A stretch of 41,693 nt of DNA from JAEZVV01 sp036652035. GTDB lineage: Bacteria; Pseudomonadota; Gammaproteobacteria; Burkholderiales; Burkholderiaceae_F. The stretch spans positions 1 through 41,693 of the forward strand of contig JAVVWR010000020.1 of NCBI GenBank assembly GCA_036652035.1. Direction: 5' to 3'. This document shows, piece by piece, positions 16,674 through 24,674 of this stretch. Each line of letters begins with the position of its first letter. Positions within the stretch are counted from its first letter, which is position 1. Position numbers and translations under genes: made by a program. The notes below the pieces were generated by a model. The model searched no databases and was not told where the DNA came from. It worked only from the letters and a program-made list of their open reading frames with translations.

Positions 16674-17935
16674 GCGGCCTCCGGGTAAAGGTGGCGCCGT
16701 CCGCGCGGCAACGGGTTGTCGTGCGGCCGCGCAAAGACGACCTGAAAAAAATGCAGCGCGCCGGCGAGAAAGGCGGCTTTCAACCCCGCCAGGTAGCGCC
16801 GCCACATGCGAACGAAGTTCTGGTCGTGCATGGCGAGTACGCGGTCTTTATTGGCCGTGTAGCGCGCCAGCCAGCGTCGCAGCGTCTCGGCGTCATGGAG
16901 CCGGAGGTTCTCGACGTCGAGCACCGAGAAGGCGTGGCCTTCGAAGATCTTCATCGTTTCGCCGATCGAGGGCGGGTAGGCGCCGGGGAAGATGCGCTTT
17001 TCGATCCAGACGTTCATCGGTTGCGGATTGTTGCGGCCGATCGAGTGGATCAGGCCGCGGCCCTCGGGCTTGAGCGCGCGATCGATCACATCGCCCAGCA
17101 CCGGGTAGTTGGCCAGGCCCACGTGTTCGAGCATGCCGACCGAAACGAACGTGTCGCACGGCCCGCTCAGGTTGCGGTAGTCGTCGAGTACGTGGTCGAT
17201 GCGCTCGGCCAGGTCCTCGGCGCGGGCGCGTTCGCGGGCGAACTTGACCTGCTCCTCGGAGATATTGAAGGCCCGCACCGTGAAGCCGTCGTGGCGCGCC
17301 AGGCCGCTCCAGCCGCAACCGGCTTCGAACACCACGTCGCCGGGTTGGAGTTCGAGCTTGCGCGCGACAGGGTCGAGCTTGGCGATCTGCGCCGCATCGA
17401 TCGTGACGGTGGGCGATTCGAAGTGGGCGCAGGTGTATTGCATCGCTGCGGTGCCGAGCCAGAGCCGGTGGGCGTCGTTGCCCAGGTCGTAGTGGTGGTG
17501 GATGTGTTGGCGGCTGCCCGAGCGCGTGTTGGCGCGTGGCCGGTTGATGAAACGCAGAAAGCGCGCCCGCAGCGACCGTTCGGGCAGGGTGTCGAGGCCG
17601 CGGTAGATGCCGGTCAGAAAGCCGACCAGGTCGCCGCTGATCTCGATCCGGCCTGCTGCGTAATCGTCGCCGGTAAAAAGGTTGGGGTTGAGCAACCGGC
17701 GCCACAGGGCGATCCGGTCCTTGACCACGGCGCGCGCGATGGGCGTCGCGGCCGGATGGCCACTGAAAACCTCGTCGATCCAACGCTCGATCTCGATCGG
17801 CGGCTCGCCGCAGGCCGCGAGCAGTTTGCGCCGCGCCGCGCGCTCCCGTCCGAGGGCGCGGCCGCGGACTGGAGCACGCCCACGCCCCGGCAGCGAGGGG
17901 TCGGGCCATTGAGCCTGAGCCGGGCTGTGTTGCAT
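16670..17935 (-). CDS. Cyclopropane-fatty-acid-synthase-like SAM methyltransferase with altered active site
   Basis: A 421-residue protein of the CFA synthase family, which methylates double bonds of phospholipid acyl chains using SAM. Seen: YDLGNDAHRLWL (149-160), the conserved Cys in MQYTCAHF (C169), SAM motif FEAGCGWSGLA (203-213), SVGMLEHVG with E270, IHSIG with H297 and I299, and IFPGAYPPSIGE (315-326). Compared from memory with E. coli Cfa, the bicarbonate-binding Tyr (Y317) aligns with D348 in LRLHDAETLRRW. About four residues are also missing between the SAM motif and NISEEQ. These changes argue for a different reaction or lower activity. The start has a good ribosome site (AGGAG, seven bases before the ATG). 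The gene is followed by, and overlaps, the flavoprotein gene, and diverges from tatD. Confidence 0.88.
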   Translation of the reverse strand: MQHSPAQAQWPDPSLPGRGRAPVRGRALGRERAARRKLLAACGEPPIEIERWIDEVFSGHPAATPIARAVVKDRIALWRRLLNPNLFTGDDYAAGRIEISGDLVGFLTGIYRGLDTLPERSLRARFLRFINRPRANTRSGSRQHIHHHYDLGNDAHRLWLGTAAMQYTCAHFESPTVTIDAAQIAKLDPVARKLELQPGDVVFEAGCGWSGLARHDGFTVRAFNISEEQVKFARERARAEDLAERIDHVLDDYRNLSGPCDTFVSVGMLEHVGLANYPVLGDVIDRALKPEGRGLIHSIGRNNPQPMNVWIEKRIFPGAYPPSIGETMKIFEGHAFSVLDVENLRLHDAETLRRWLARYTANKDRVLAMHDQNFVRMWRRYLAGLKAAFLAGALHFFQVVFARPHDNPLPRGRRHLYPEAA

Positions 17936-18048
17936 GGCGGTCTCCTGGGCCGTGGATGGCCAGTCGGTGTTGCTGCCCTTGTGCCATGCGGGTGCTAGGC
18001 CGACAAGACCGGTGCGCCCGCGATGGCGGCCGGCCTACACTCATTGCC

Positions 18049-18852
18049 ATGTGGATCGATACCCATTGCCACCTCGACGCTCCCGAGTTCGACGCCGACC
18101 GCGACGCGGTGGTGGCGCGCGCTCGTGCCGCCGGGGTATCGATGGCGATTCTGGCCACGGGCGCGGTCTCCCATTTCGAGCAGGCAAGCCGGATGGCGCG
18201 GCTTTATCGCTACGCCTACGGGCTTGGCATTCATCCGCTGTGGGTCAATCAATCGATCGAGGACGACATCGAACGGCTGCGTGCGGCGCTGGCGGCGGGC
18301 CTGGCCGACGAGCGCCTGGTGGCCGTCGGCGAGATCGGTGTCGATCTCTTTGTCGAAGGCATCCCGCCGGCGCGGCAGGAGTGGTTTTTCCGTGAACAGC
18401 TCAAGCTGGCGCGCGACTTCGGCCTGCCGGTGATCGTTCATGTGCGGCGATCGGCCGATGTGCTGCTCAAGCACTTGCGCCGGATCGAGGTTCCCGGCGG
18501 CGTGATCCATGCGTTCAATGGCAGCCGCGAGCAGGCCGAGGCTTTCATCGCGCGCGGCTTTCGCCTGGGTTTTGGCGGCGCCATGACGTACGCGGGATCG
18601 CAGCGAATCCGCCGCCACGCCGCCGAACTGCCCGAGCACGCCTGGGTGCTCGAGACCGACAGCCCCGACATTGCGCCCGCCTGGCTGCGAGTGGGTGGCG
18701 TGGCCCAGCGCAACGAACCGGCCGAGCTGCCGCGGATTGCGCAGACCCTGGCTGATCTGCGCGGCCTGACGCTTTCCGGGGTGGCGGCGATCAACCGCCG
18801 CAACGCGGTGGCGGCATTGCCGCGGCTGGCTCCGCTGCTCGAGGCGGACTGA
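18049..18852 (+). CDS. tatD: TatD family metal-dependent hydrolase
   Basis: A 267-residue amidohydrolase-fold protein. Metal ligands are visible in order: HCHLD (H6, H8) at the N-terminus, GEIGVD (family usually GEIGLD), VIVHVRRS, then HAFNGS and the final ETDSPD. TatD relatives are DNases or act on D-aminoacyl-tRNA or peptides; the exact substrate here is open. The frame is open upstream, but the ATG at 18049 begins the conserved IDTHCHLD start. It lies nine bases before comEC. The usual betaproteobacterial order lolC-lolD-tatD-comEC is interrupted here by about 5 kb. Confidence 0.93.
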   Translation: MWIDTHCHLDAPEFDADRDAVVARARAAGVSMAILATGAVSHFEQASRMARLYRYAYGLGIHPLWVNQSIEDDIERLRAALAAGLADERLVAVGEIGVDLFVEGIPPARQEWFFREQLKLARDFGLPVIVHVRRSADVLLKHLRRIEVPGGVIHAFNGSREQAEAFIARGFRLGFGGAMTYAGSQRIRRHAAELPEHAWVLETDSPDIAPAWLRVGGVAQRNEPAELPRIAQTLADLRGLTLSGVAAINRRNAVAALPRLAPLLEAD

Positions 18853-18860
18853 GGCCGTCG

Positions 18861-21335
18861 ATGCGCGCCGCCTGGCTCCTGGCCTGGGTGGTGGGGATCG
18901 CGCTCGTCCAGCAGCTCGCCGAGTTACCCGCTTCCCGCGTTTTCCTTGCGTGCGGAGTCTTTGCCTTGATGTTGGCAGCGCTGGCGGTCGGGCTGCGCCA
19001 GCAGCGCGCCTGGGCCGCCGGCCTGGGATTGGTGGCGGCGCTGGCCGCCGGCGTGGCCTGGGCCGGTTGGCGGGCGGCCGAGCGCTTGGCCGATCAACTG
19101 CCGAGCGCGGAAGAGGGGCGCGATCTGCGCGTGCTTGGCGTGATCGACTCCTTGCCGGCCCAGGGCGAACGGGCTTGGCGCTTCGAGTTCCGGGTCGAGC
19201 AGGTGATGACCGCCGGCGCGATCGTGCCCGCGGGTTTGTGGCTCGCCTGGTATGAGCCGGGCGCCGAGCCCGAGCCTGGTCAGCGCTGGGAGTTCACGGT
19301 TCGCTTGAAGCGCCCGCACGGCAGCCTCAACCCCGGCGGCTTCGATCTCGAAGCCTGGATGCTTGAGCGCGATCTGCGCGCCACCGGCTACGTGCGCTCC
19401 GATCCCGCACCGCGTCTGCTCGCGCCCTTTGTGGCGAGCCCCGGCACCGTGGTCGAGGCGGCTCGCTCGCGGCTGCGCACTGCTCTGGCGCGGCAGTCCG
19501 AGGGGCTGCGCTGGGGCGGGGTGCTGATTGCCCTGGTACTGGGCGACCAGCGTGCGATCGGAGCGGCCGACTGGACGCTTTTCAACCGCACTGGAATCAG
19601 CCATCTGGTGGCGATCTCGGGCCTTCACATCACGATGCTGGCGGGGCTGGCGGCCCTGGTCGCGGCGGGGCTGTGGCGGCGTTCGGCGCGGCTGCTGCGG
19701 GTGGCGGCGGCGCAGACCGCGGCGGCGGTGGCGGCGTTGGCGATGGCGCTCGCCTATTCGCTGCTCGCGGGCTGGGCGGTGCCGGCGCAGCGCACCTTTT
19801 TCATGCTGACGGTGGTGGCGGTCGCGCTGATGCTGCGCACGCGGCCGGCGGCCTCGACCACGCTGGTGGCGGCCGCGGCGCTGGTGGGTCTGCTCGATCC
19901 CTGGGCGGTGATGGCGGCCGGTTTCTGGCTCTCGTTTGGTGCGGTGGCTGCGATCTTCTGGGTTGTGGTCGGGCGGGCGCAGGAATCGTCAGCTCGCCAG
20001 GGCTGGCGCGCGCGTCTGATCGATTGGCTCGCCACCGCACTGCGGGTCCAGGTGGCGGTCACCCTGGTTTTGCTGCCGCTCACCGCCTGGCTCTTTCATC
20101 AAATCTCGCTGGTCTCGCCGCTGGCCAATGCGCTCGCGATTCCGGTGGTGAGTTGGTGGGTGACTCCGCTCGCCTTGCTCGCGGCGATCGCGGTGGGACT
20201 GCCGGGGCCGCTGGCCGGGATTGGCGGCACCTTGCTCGCAGCCAGCGATGCGCTCTTTGGCGGCTTGATGCTGTGGGTCGAATGGCTGGCGAGCTTGAGC
20301 TGGGCGAGCCTGCCGGTGGCCGCTCCCAATGCGTTTGTCTTTGTCCTGGCGCTGGCGGGTGCGGCGTGGTTGCTGGCGCCGCGCGCTTGGCCCGCGCGCT
20401 GGCTTGGCCTTTTGTGGTTGGCGCCGTTGTGGGTGTGGCCGCCGGAGCGGCCTGCCGTGGGCGAGCTGTGGGTGAGCGCAATCGACATCGGCCAGGGCGC
20501 GGCGGTGCTGATCGAAACGCGGCAATCGACCTGGCTTTACGACACCGGTCCGCGCTACTCGCGCGAGAGCGACGCGGGCGAGCGCGTGGTGCTGCCTTAT
20601 CTGCGTGCGCGCGGCATCGACCGGCTCGATGGTTTGGTGGTCTCTCACCTCGACTCCGACCATTCGGGCGGCGCGGCGGCGATTCTGCGAGCGATGCCGG
20701 TCGAGCGGGTGCTGAGTTCGATCGCGCCGGGGGCCGATATTCTGGCCGGCCGCAGTGAGGTCGAACCTTGTGTGGCGGGTGCGCGTTGGCAGCACGAGGG
20801 ACTGAGTTTCGAAGTGCTGCATCCGCTCGCGGCGGCGTATCAAGGCCGCGCCAGCACCAACGCGCTTTCGTGCGTGCTGATGCTGGAGCTCGCCGGGCAG
20901 CGCGTTCTGCTCACCGGGGACCTGCCTGCCGCGGAGGAGGCCCGGCTGATCGCACGCAGCATGCCGGAGGGCTTGCGTGCGCGGCTCGCCATGGCGCCTC
21001 ACCACGGCAGCCGGTTCTCGTCGAGCGTGGGTTTTATTGCCGCCGTCAGCCCCGAATGGGTGATGGTTCAGGCGGGCTACCGCAACCGTTACGGGCATCC
21101 GGCCGCCGCGGTGGTGGCGCGCTGGCAGCAGGCGGGCGCGACCCTGGTTCGCAGCGATGAGGCGGGTTGGACGCAGTGGCGCCTGGGTCCGGGTGGTGTC
21201 AGCGGCCCGATCCGCTGGCGCGAGATCGGTGCCCGTTACTGGCATGACAGCCAGCCAGGACGGCGCGAGCAAACGACGCCGGCCGAGCCGATCGACGACG
21301 GCGGCAGTGGCGACGAGTCGGTGCCGCCGTCTTGA
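18861..21335 (+). CDS. comEC: DNA internalization protein ComEC/Rec2
   Basis: The inner-membrane channel for uptake of transforming DNA, 824 residues. N-terminal hydrophobic segments and a DUF4131-like region (about 1-190) are followed by the Competence domain with many membrane helices (about 200-490, containing NRTGISHLVAISGLHIT). A C-terminal metallo-beta-lactamase domain begins near 535 (VSAIDIGQGAAVLIE). Its metal-binding motif is SHLDSDHSGG (H596, D598, D600, H601), with APHHGS further on. The gene is complete, which suggests at least an ancestral capacity for natural transformation. The start ATG at 18861 lies nine bases after tatD. Confidence 0.95.
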   Translation: MRAAWLLAWVVGIALVQQLAELPASRVFLACGVFALMLAALAVGLRQQRAWAAGLGLVAALAAGVAWAGWRAAERLADQLPSAEEGRDLRVLGVIDSLPAQGERAWRFEFRVEQVMTAGAIVPAGLWLAWYEPGAEPEPGQRWEFTVRLKRPHGSLNPGGFDLEAWMLERDLRATGYVRSDPAPRLLAPFVASPGTVVEAARSRLRTALARQSEGLRWGGVLIALVLGDQRAIGAADWTLFNRTGISHLVAISGLHITMLAGLAALVAAGLWRRSARLLRVAAAQTAAAVAALAMALAYSLLAGWAVPAQRTFFMLTVVAVALMLRTRPAASTTLVAAAALVGLLDPWAVMAAGFWLSFGAVAAIFWVVVGRAQESSARQGWRARLIDWLATALRVQVAVTLVLLPLTAWLFHQISLVSPLANALAIPVVSWWVTPLALLAAIAVGLPGPLAGIGGTLLAASDALFGGLMLWVEWLASLSWASLPVAAPNAFVFVLALAGAAWLLAPRAWPARWLGLLWLAPLWVWPPERPAVGELWVSAIDIGQGAAVLIETRQSTWLYDTGPRYSRESDAGERVVLPYLRARGIDRLDGLVVSHLDSDHSGGAAAILRAMPVERVLSSIAPGADILAGRSEVEPCVAGARWQHEGLSFEVLHPLAAAYQGRASTNALSCVLMLELAGQRVLLTGDLPAAEEARLIARSMPEGLRARLAMAPHHGSRFSSSVGFIAAVSPEWVMVQAGYRNRYGHPAAAVVARWQQAGATLVRSDEAGWTQWRLGPGGVSGPIRWREIGARYWHDSQPGRREQTTPAEPIDDGGSGDESVPPS

Positions 21336-21560
21336 GTCATCTCTGAGTCGTGCGCAGCCGGCTCAGGCCGCGTCGGTGATAGATCAAGGATTGGTCGAAA
21401 ACCCGCCTTGGCAGGCCTGGGGTTTGCGATGGGCGGCGGCGGAGTTCGACTCCGGCTGAGGTAAGTTGCGCGGCTCCGATCGGCCCCGCCAGACGCAAGG
21501 CCTCGGCGCCGCTGGGCGCCGGGCACGGGCCGACGGTTCACCCTTGCCTCAGGACTGCTT

Positions 21561-22127
21561 ATGAATCGAGTCATTGTTGCCGTGATCGGCCTGGATAGCC
21601 CGGGCGTGGTCTACACGGTGTCGACCGCGCTCTCGCACCTCGAATGCAACATCGAGGAAATGAGCCAGACCACACTCAAGAACCAGTTCGCCTCGATCTT
21701 TCTGGTCTCCAAGCCGGCGGGGCTCGCCAATGCCGCGCTCGAAGCCGCGCTTGCCGCCGCGATCGCCGCCAAGAAGATGCACTTGTCGCTGGTGATCCGG
21801 GATCACGAGGAAGAGCCGGCGGTGATCGATGCGCCACTCGCCGAGCCTTTCGTGGTGGCGGTCGACGGCTATGACCGCAACGACATCATCACCTCGTTCT
21901 CGGGGATCTTCGCCGAGCAGGGCATCAACATCGACAACCTGCGCGCGCTCAAGCCCGAGGGCGAGGGCGGCAAGGCCTTGCTGGTGTTTGAGGTCTCGCT
22001 GCCGCTCGCGATTGACCGCCGCGCCCTGCATCGCACCCTGGCTGACCGCGCTGCCAGCCTCGGCTTGGCGATGAGCATGCAGCATCGCGACATCTTCGAA
22101 GCGGTCCACCGCGTCCTGTCGGCCTAA
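21561..22127 (+). CDS. ACT-domain protein (GcvR-like/UPF0237 type)
   Basis: A 188-residue protein with two ACT domains. The first begins at residue 1 (RVIVAVIGLDSPGVVYTVST) and has the GxDxxG small-molecule loop followed by CNIEEMSQTTLKNQF. The second begins near 90 (FVVAVDGYDRNDIITSFSGI, then QGINIDNLRA). ACT pairs bind amino acids or similar ligands and regulate partners. This type lies directly before a UPF0210 gene in many bacteria, as here (34 bp gap), so the two probably act together. A G/C-rich hairpin (21504-21521) lies in the 225-bp gap upstream, but no riboswitch is recognised. Confidence 0.87.
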   Translation: MNRVIVAVIGLDSPGVVYTVSTALSHLECNIEEMSQTTLKNQFASIFLVSKPAGLANAALEAALAAAIAAKKMHLSLVIRDHEEEPAVIDAPLAEPFVVAVDGYDRNDIITSFSGIFAEQGINIDNLRALKPEGEGGKALLVFEVSLPLAIDRRALHRTLADRAASLGLAMSMQHRDIFEAVHRVLSA

Positions 22128-22161
22128 GCCGCCTCACTCACGAATTTCCAAGGAAGTCTTC

Positions 22162-23535
22162 ATGCTGACCGAACGCGAGGTCCTCTCGACTCTCAACATG
22201 CTGCGCAGCGAGCACCTCGATGTGCGTACCGTGACCCTGGGCATCAACCTGTTCGATTGCGCCAGCCACGACTTCGACAGCTTTGCGTACCGCGTGCGCG
22301 CCAAGATTGCCCGCCATGCCGAGCGCCTGGTGGCGACCTGCGACGAGGTGGGCGACCGTTTTGGCATTCCGGTGGTCAACAAGCGCATCAGCGTGAGCCC
22401 GATCGGCACGGTCGGCGCGGGTTTTACGCGCGACCAGATGGTCAAGGCCTGCAAGGTGCTCGACGACGCTGCCAAGGACGCCGGGGTCGATTTCATCGGT
22501 GGCTTTGGCGCGCTGGTGGAAAAAGGCATGACCCCGGGCGAGCGCAACCTGATCGACGCTCTGCCCGAAGCGCTGGCAAGCACCGACCGGGTGTGCTCGT
22601 CGATCAACGTTGCTTCATCGCGCGCCGGCATCAACATGGATGCGGTGGCGCTTCTGGGCCAGCGGATTCTCGACGTGGCCGCGGCCACCCGCGATCGCGA
22701 CGGCCTGGGCTGCGCCAAGCTGGTGGTGTTTTCCAACATCCCGCAGGACTCGCCTTTCATGGCGGGCGCCTACCTGGGCGTGGGCGAGCCCGACTGCGTG
22801 ATCAACGTCGGTGTCTCGGGCCCGGGTGTGGTCAAGAAAGCGATCGATCGCGCGATGGAAATGCACGGCGAGAACCTCACCCTCTCGGAAGTGGCCGAGG
22901 TGATCAAGCGCACCGCCTACAAGGTCACGCGCGTGGGTGAGTTGATCGGCAAGGAAGTGGCGCTGCGGCTGGACCTGCCCTTTGGCGTGGTCGACTTGTC
23001 GCTCGCGCCGACGCCGGCGGTGGGCGACTCGGTGGGCGAGATCTTCCAGAGCGTGGGCTTGTCGTCGATCGGCGCACCGGGTTCGACCGCGGTGCTGGCC
23101 ATGCTCAACGACGCGGTGAAAAAGGGCGGGGCGTTTGCCTCGTCGCACGTGGGCGGCCTGTCGGGCGCCTTCATTCCGGTCTCGGAAGACTCGGCGATCG
23201 AAGCGGCGACGCGCTCGGGCGCGCTGACGCTCGAAAAGCTCGAAGCGATGACCTGCGTGTGCTCGGTCGGCCTCGACATGATCGCGATTCCGGGTGCGAC
23301 CCCAGCCTCGACCATCGCAGGGATCATCGCCGACGAGATGGCGATTGGCATGATCAACTCCAAGACCACCGCGGTGCGTCTGATCCCGGTGCCCGGCAAG
23401 GGCGTGGGCGAGCGCGCGCATTTTGGCGGGCTGCTGGGCGAGGCCGACATCATGGCGGTGAACGGCGGCGATTCGTCGCGTTTCATCCGGCTCGGTGGCC
23501 GCATCCCAGCGCCGATCCACAGCCTCAAGAACTAA
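22162..23535 (+). CDS. UPF0210/DUF711 (PFL-like) protein
   Basis: A 457-residue soluble protein of the UPF0210 family, matching at the start (MLTEREVLSTLNMLRSEHLD) and in blocks such as GIPVVNKRISVSPIG, DFIGGFGALVEKG, SSINVASSRAGIN and GAPGSTAVLAMLNDAVKKGG. Family structures show a glycyl-radical-enzyme-like barrel, but the catalytic role remains unknown. No glycyl radical motif is visible here. The ATG at 22162 has the ribosome site AAGGAAG. It follows the ACT gene closely and ends just before a strong bidirectional hairpin. Confidence 0.92.
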   Translation: MLTEREVLSTLNMLRSEHLDVRTVTLGINLFDCASHDFDSFAYRVRAKIARHAERLVATCDEVGDRFGIPVVNKRISVSPIGTVGAGFTRDQMVKACKVLDDAAKDAGVDFIGGFGALVEKGMTPGERNLIDALPEALASTDRVCSSINVASSRAGINMDAVALLGQRILDVAAATRDRDGLGCAKLVVFSNIPQDSPFMAGAYLGVGEPDCVINVGVSGPGVVKKAIDRAMEMHGENLTLSEVAEVIKRTAYKVTRVGELIGKEVALRLDLPFGVVDLSLAPTPAVGDSVGEIFQSVGLSSIGAPGSTAVLAMLNDAVKKGGAFASSHVGGLSGAFIPVSEDSAIEAATRSGALTLEKLEAMTCVCSVGLDMIAIPGATPASTIAGIIADEMAIGMINSKTTAVRLIPVPGKGVGERAHFGGLLGEADIMAVNGGDSSRFIRLGGRIPAPIHSLKN

Positions 23536-23552
23536 GGCGGCAAGACCGTGAC

Positions 23553-23578
23553 ACAACGGCGGCTTCGGCCGCCGTTGT
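23553..23578. terminator. Bidirectional terminator between UPF0210 and DUF6494 genes
   Basis: A perfect stem of 11 bp (ACAACGGCGGC and its complement) closed by a TTCG tetraloop, with a short T-containing tail on the plus strand. It lies 17 bp after the UPF0210 stop and directly against the stop of the convergent DUF6494 gene, so it can end transcripts from both sides. Confidence 0.75.
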
Positions 23579-23785
23579 TCATTCGAGCGCGATCTCGCCC
23601 TCGAAGCGGGCCTTGAGGCCCGTACCCGAGAGTTCGAGCGTGATGGTGGCGGTGAGGGTTTCGTCGCCAGTGAGCCGGCCCTCGGCAATCGCACGGGCGA
23701 CGGCTTGTTCGATCTCGCGCTGCGAACTCACGCCGACGATCTTGAGAAACTTGCGGATGCTCAGGTTGAAGGTCTCTTCGTTCAT
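23579..23785 (-). CDS. DUF6494 family small protein
   Basis: A 68-residue protein starting MNEETFNLSIRKFLKIVGV at the ATG at 23785. The block VSSQREIEQAVARAIAEG and the strand-rich end (ATITLELSGTGLKARFEGEI) fit the DUF6494 family of small proteins found beside 3-hydroxybutyrate dehydrogenase genes. The function is not known. It is 26 bp downstream of bdhA on the same strand, so it probably shares its message. The open frame extends upstream into bdhA, but the conserved start is the ATG chosen. Confidence 0.8.
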   Translation of the reverse strand: MNEETFNLSIRKFLKIVGVSSQREIEQAVARAIAEGRLTGDETLTATITLELSGTGLKARFEGEIALE

Positions 23786-23811
23786 GGTGGTCTCCGGTGA
23801 CAAGGTCGAGT

Positions 23812-24597
23812 TTATTGAGCGGTCCAGCCGCCATCCATGGCGACCGCCTGGCCGCGCATCTGGGCGGCGGCGTCCGAACACAGGAACACGGCGAGCGCTC
23901 CCAGTTCGGCGGGAGTGACGAATTCCTGCGAGGGCTGTTTTTCCGACAGCAAGGTCTTGCGCGCGGCCTCAAGGCTCAGGCCTTCACGCTCGGCACGGGC
24001 GTCGACTTGTTTTTGCACCAGGGGCGTGAGCACCCAGCCGGGGCAGATCGCGTTGCAGGTCACCCCGGTGGTGGCGGTCTCGAGCGCGACGGTCTTGGTC
24101 AGCCCGATCAGTCCGTGCTTGGCGGCAACGTAAGCGCTCTTCTCCGTTGAGGCGACCAGCCCGTGAACCGAGGCCAGGTTGATGATCCGGCCCCAATTGG
24201 CGTCTTTCATCGCCGGCAAGGCCAGTCGCGTGGTGTGAAAGGCCGAGCTCAGGTTGATCGCGATGATCGCGTCCCAGCGCTCGGTCGGGAACTGATCGAC
24301 CGGCGCGACGTGCTGGATGCCGGCGTTGTTGACAAGGATGTCGATCCGGCCAAAGGCGCCTGCCGCTGCGGCCATCATGGCTTCGATCTCGGCCGGGCGG
24401 CTCATGTCGGCGCCGTGATAGAGCGTCTTGACGCCCAGGGCTTCGAGCTCGGTCTGGACCGCGGCGATGGCGCTCGCTTTGCCAAAACCGTTGACGACGA
24501 TATTGGCGCCTTCCTGCGCCAGGGCGTGGGCGATTCCCAGCCCGATTCCGCTGGTTGAGCCCGTCACCAGGGCTGTCTTTCCACTCAGCATGGTCAT
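23812..24597 (-). CDS. bdhA: 3-hydroxybutyrate dehydrogenase (SDR)
   Basis: A 261-residue SDR enzyme that interconverts D-3-hydroxybutyrate and acetoacetate with NAD, used in polyhydroxybutyrate and ketone-body metabolism. Seen: TGSTSGIG near residue 12, NNAGIQHVAPVDQFP in the middle, the catalytic Ser in NLASVHGLVAS, and YVAAKHG for Tyr and Lys. The stretch HVAPVDQFPTERWDAIIAIN and the C-terminus AVAMDGGWTAQ are typical of bacterial BdhA. Either ATG at 24597 or 24591 is possible; GGAG lies about ten bases before the first. It diverges from the alpha/beta hydrolase gene. Confidence 0.93.
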   Translation of the reverse strand: MTMLSGKTALVTGSTSGIGLGIAHALAQEGANIVVNGFGKASAIAAVQTELEALGVKTLYHGADMSRPAEIEAMMAAAAGAFGRIDILVNNAGIQHVAPVDQFPTERWDAIIAINLSSAFHTTRLALPAMKDANWGRIINLASVHGLVASTEKSAYVAAKHGLIGLTKTVALETATTGVTCNAICPGWVLTPLVQKQVDARAEREGLSLEAARKTLLSEKQPSQEFVTPAELGALAVFLCSDAAAQMRGQAVAMDGGWTAQ

Positions 24598-24674
24598 CGT
24601 TGATGTGCTCCGTGATCGATCTCGTCGTGCCGCTTGTCGCTGCTAGTATGCCAACCGCGTAAACACCTACTGCC

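Noticed and set aside
21336..21560. Glycine-type riboswitch before the ACT gene
   Set aside because: Only a short GC hairpin (21504-21521) is present; the conserved glycine riboswitch core is not.
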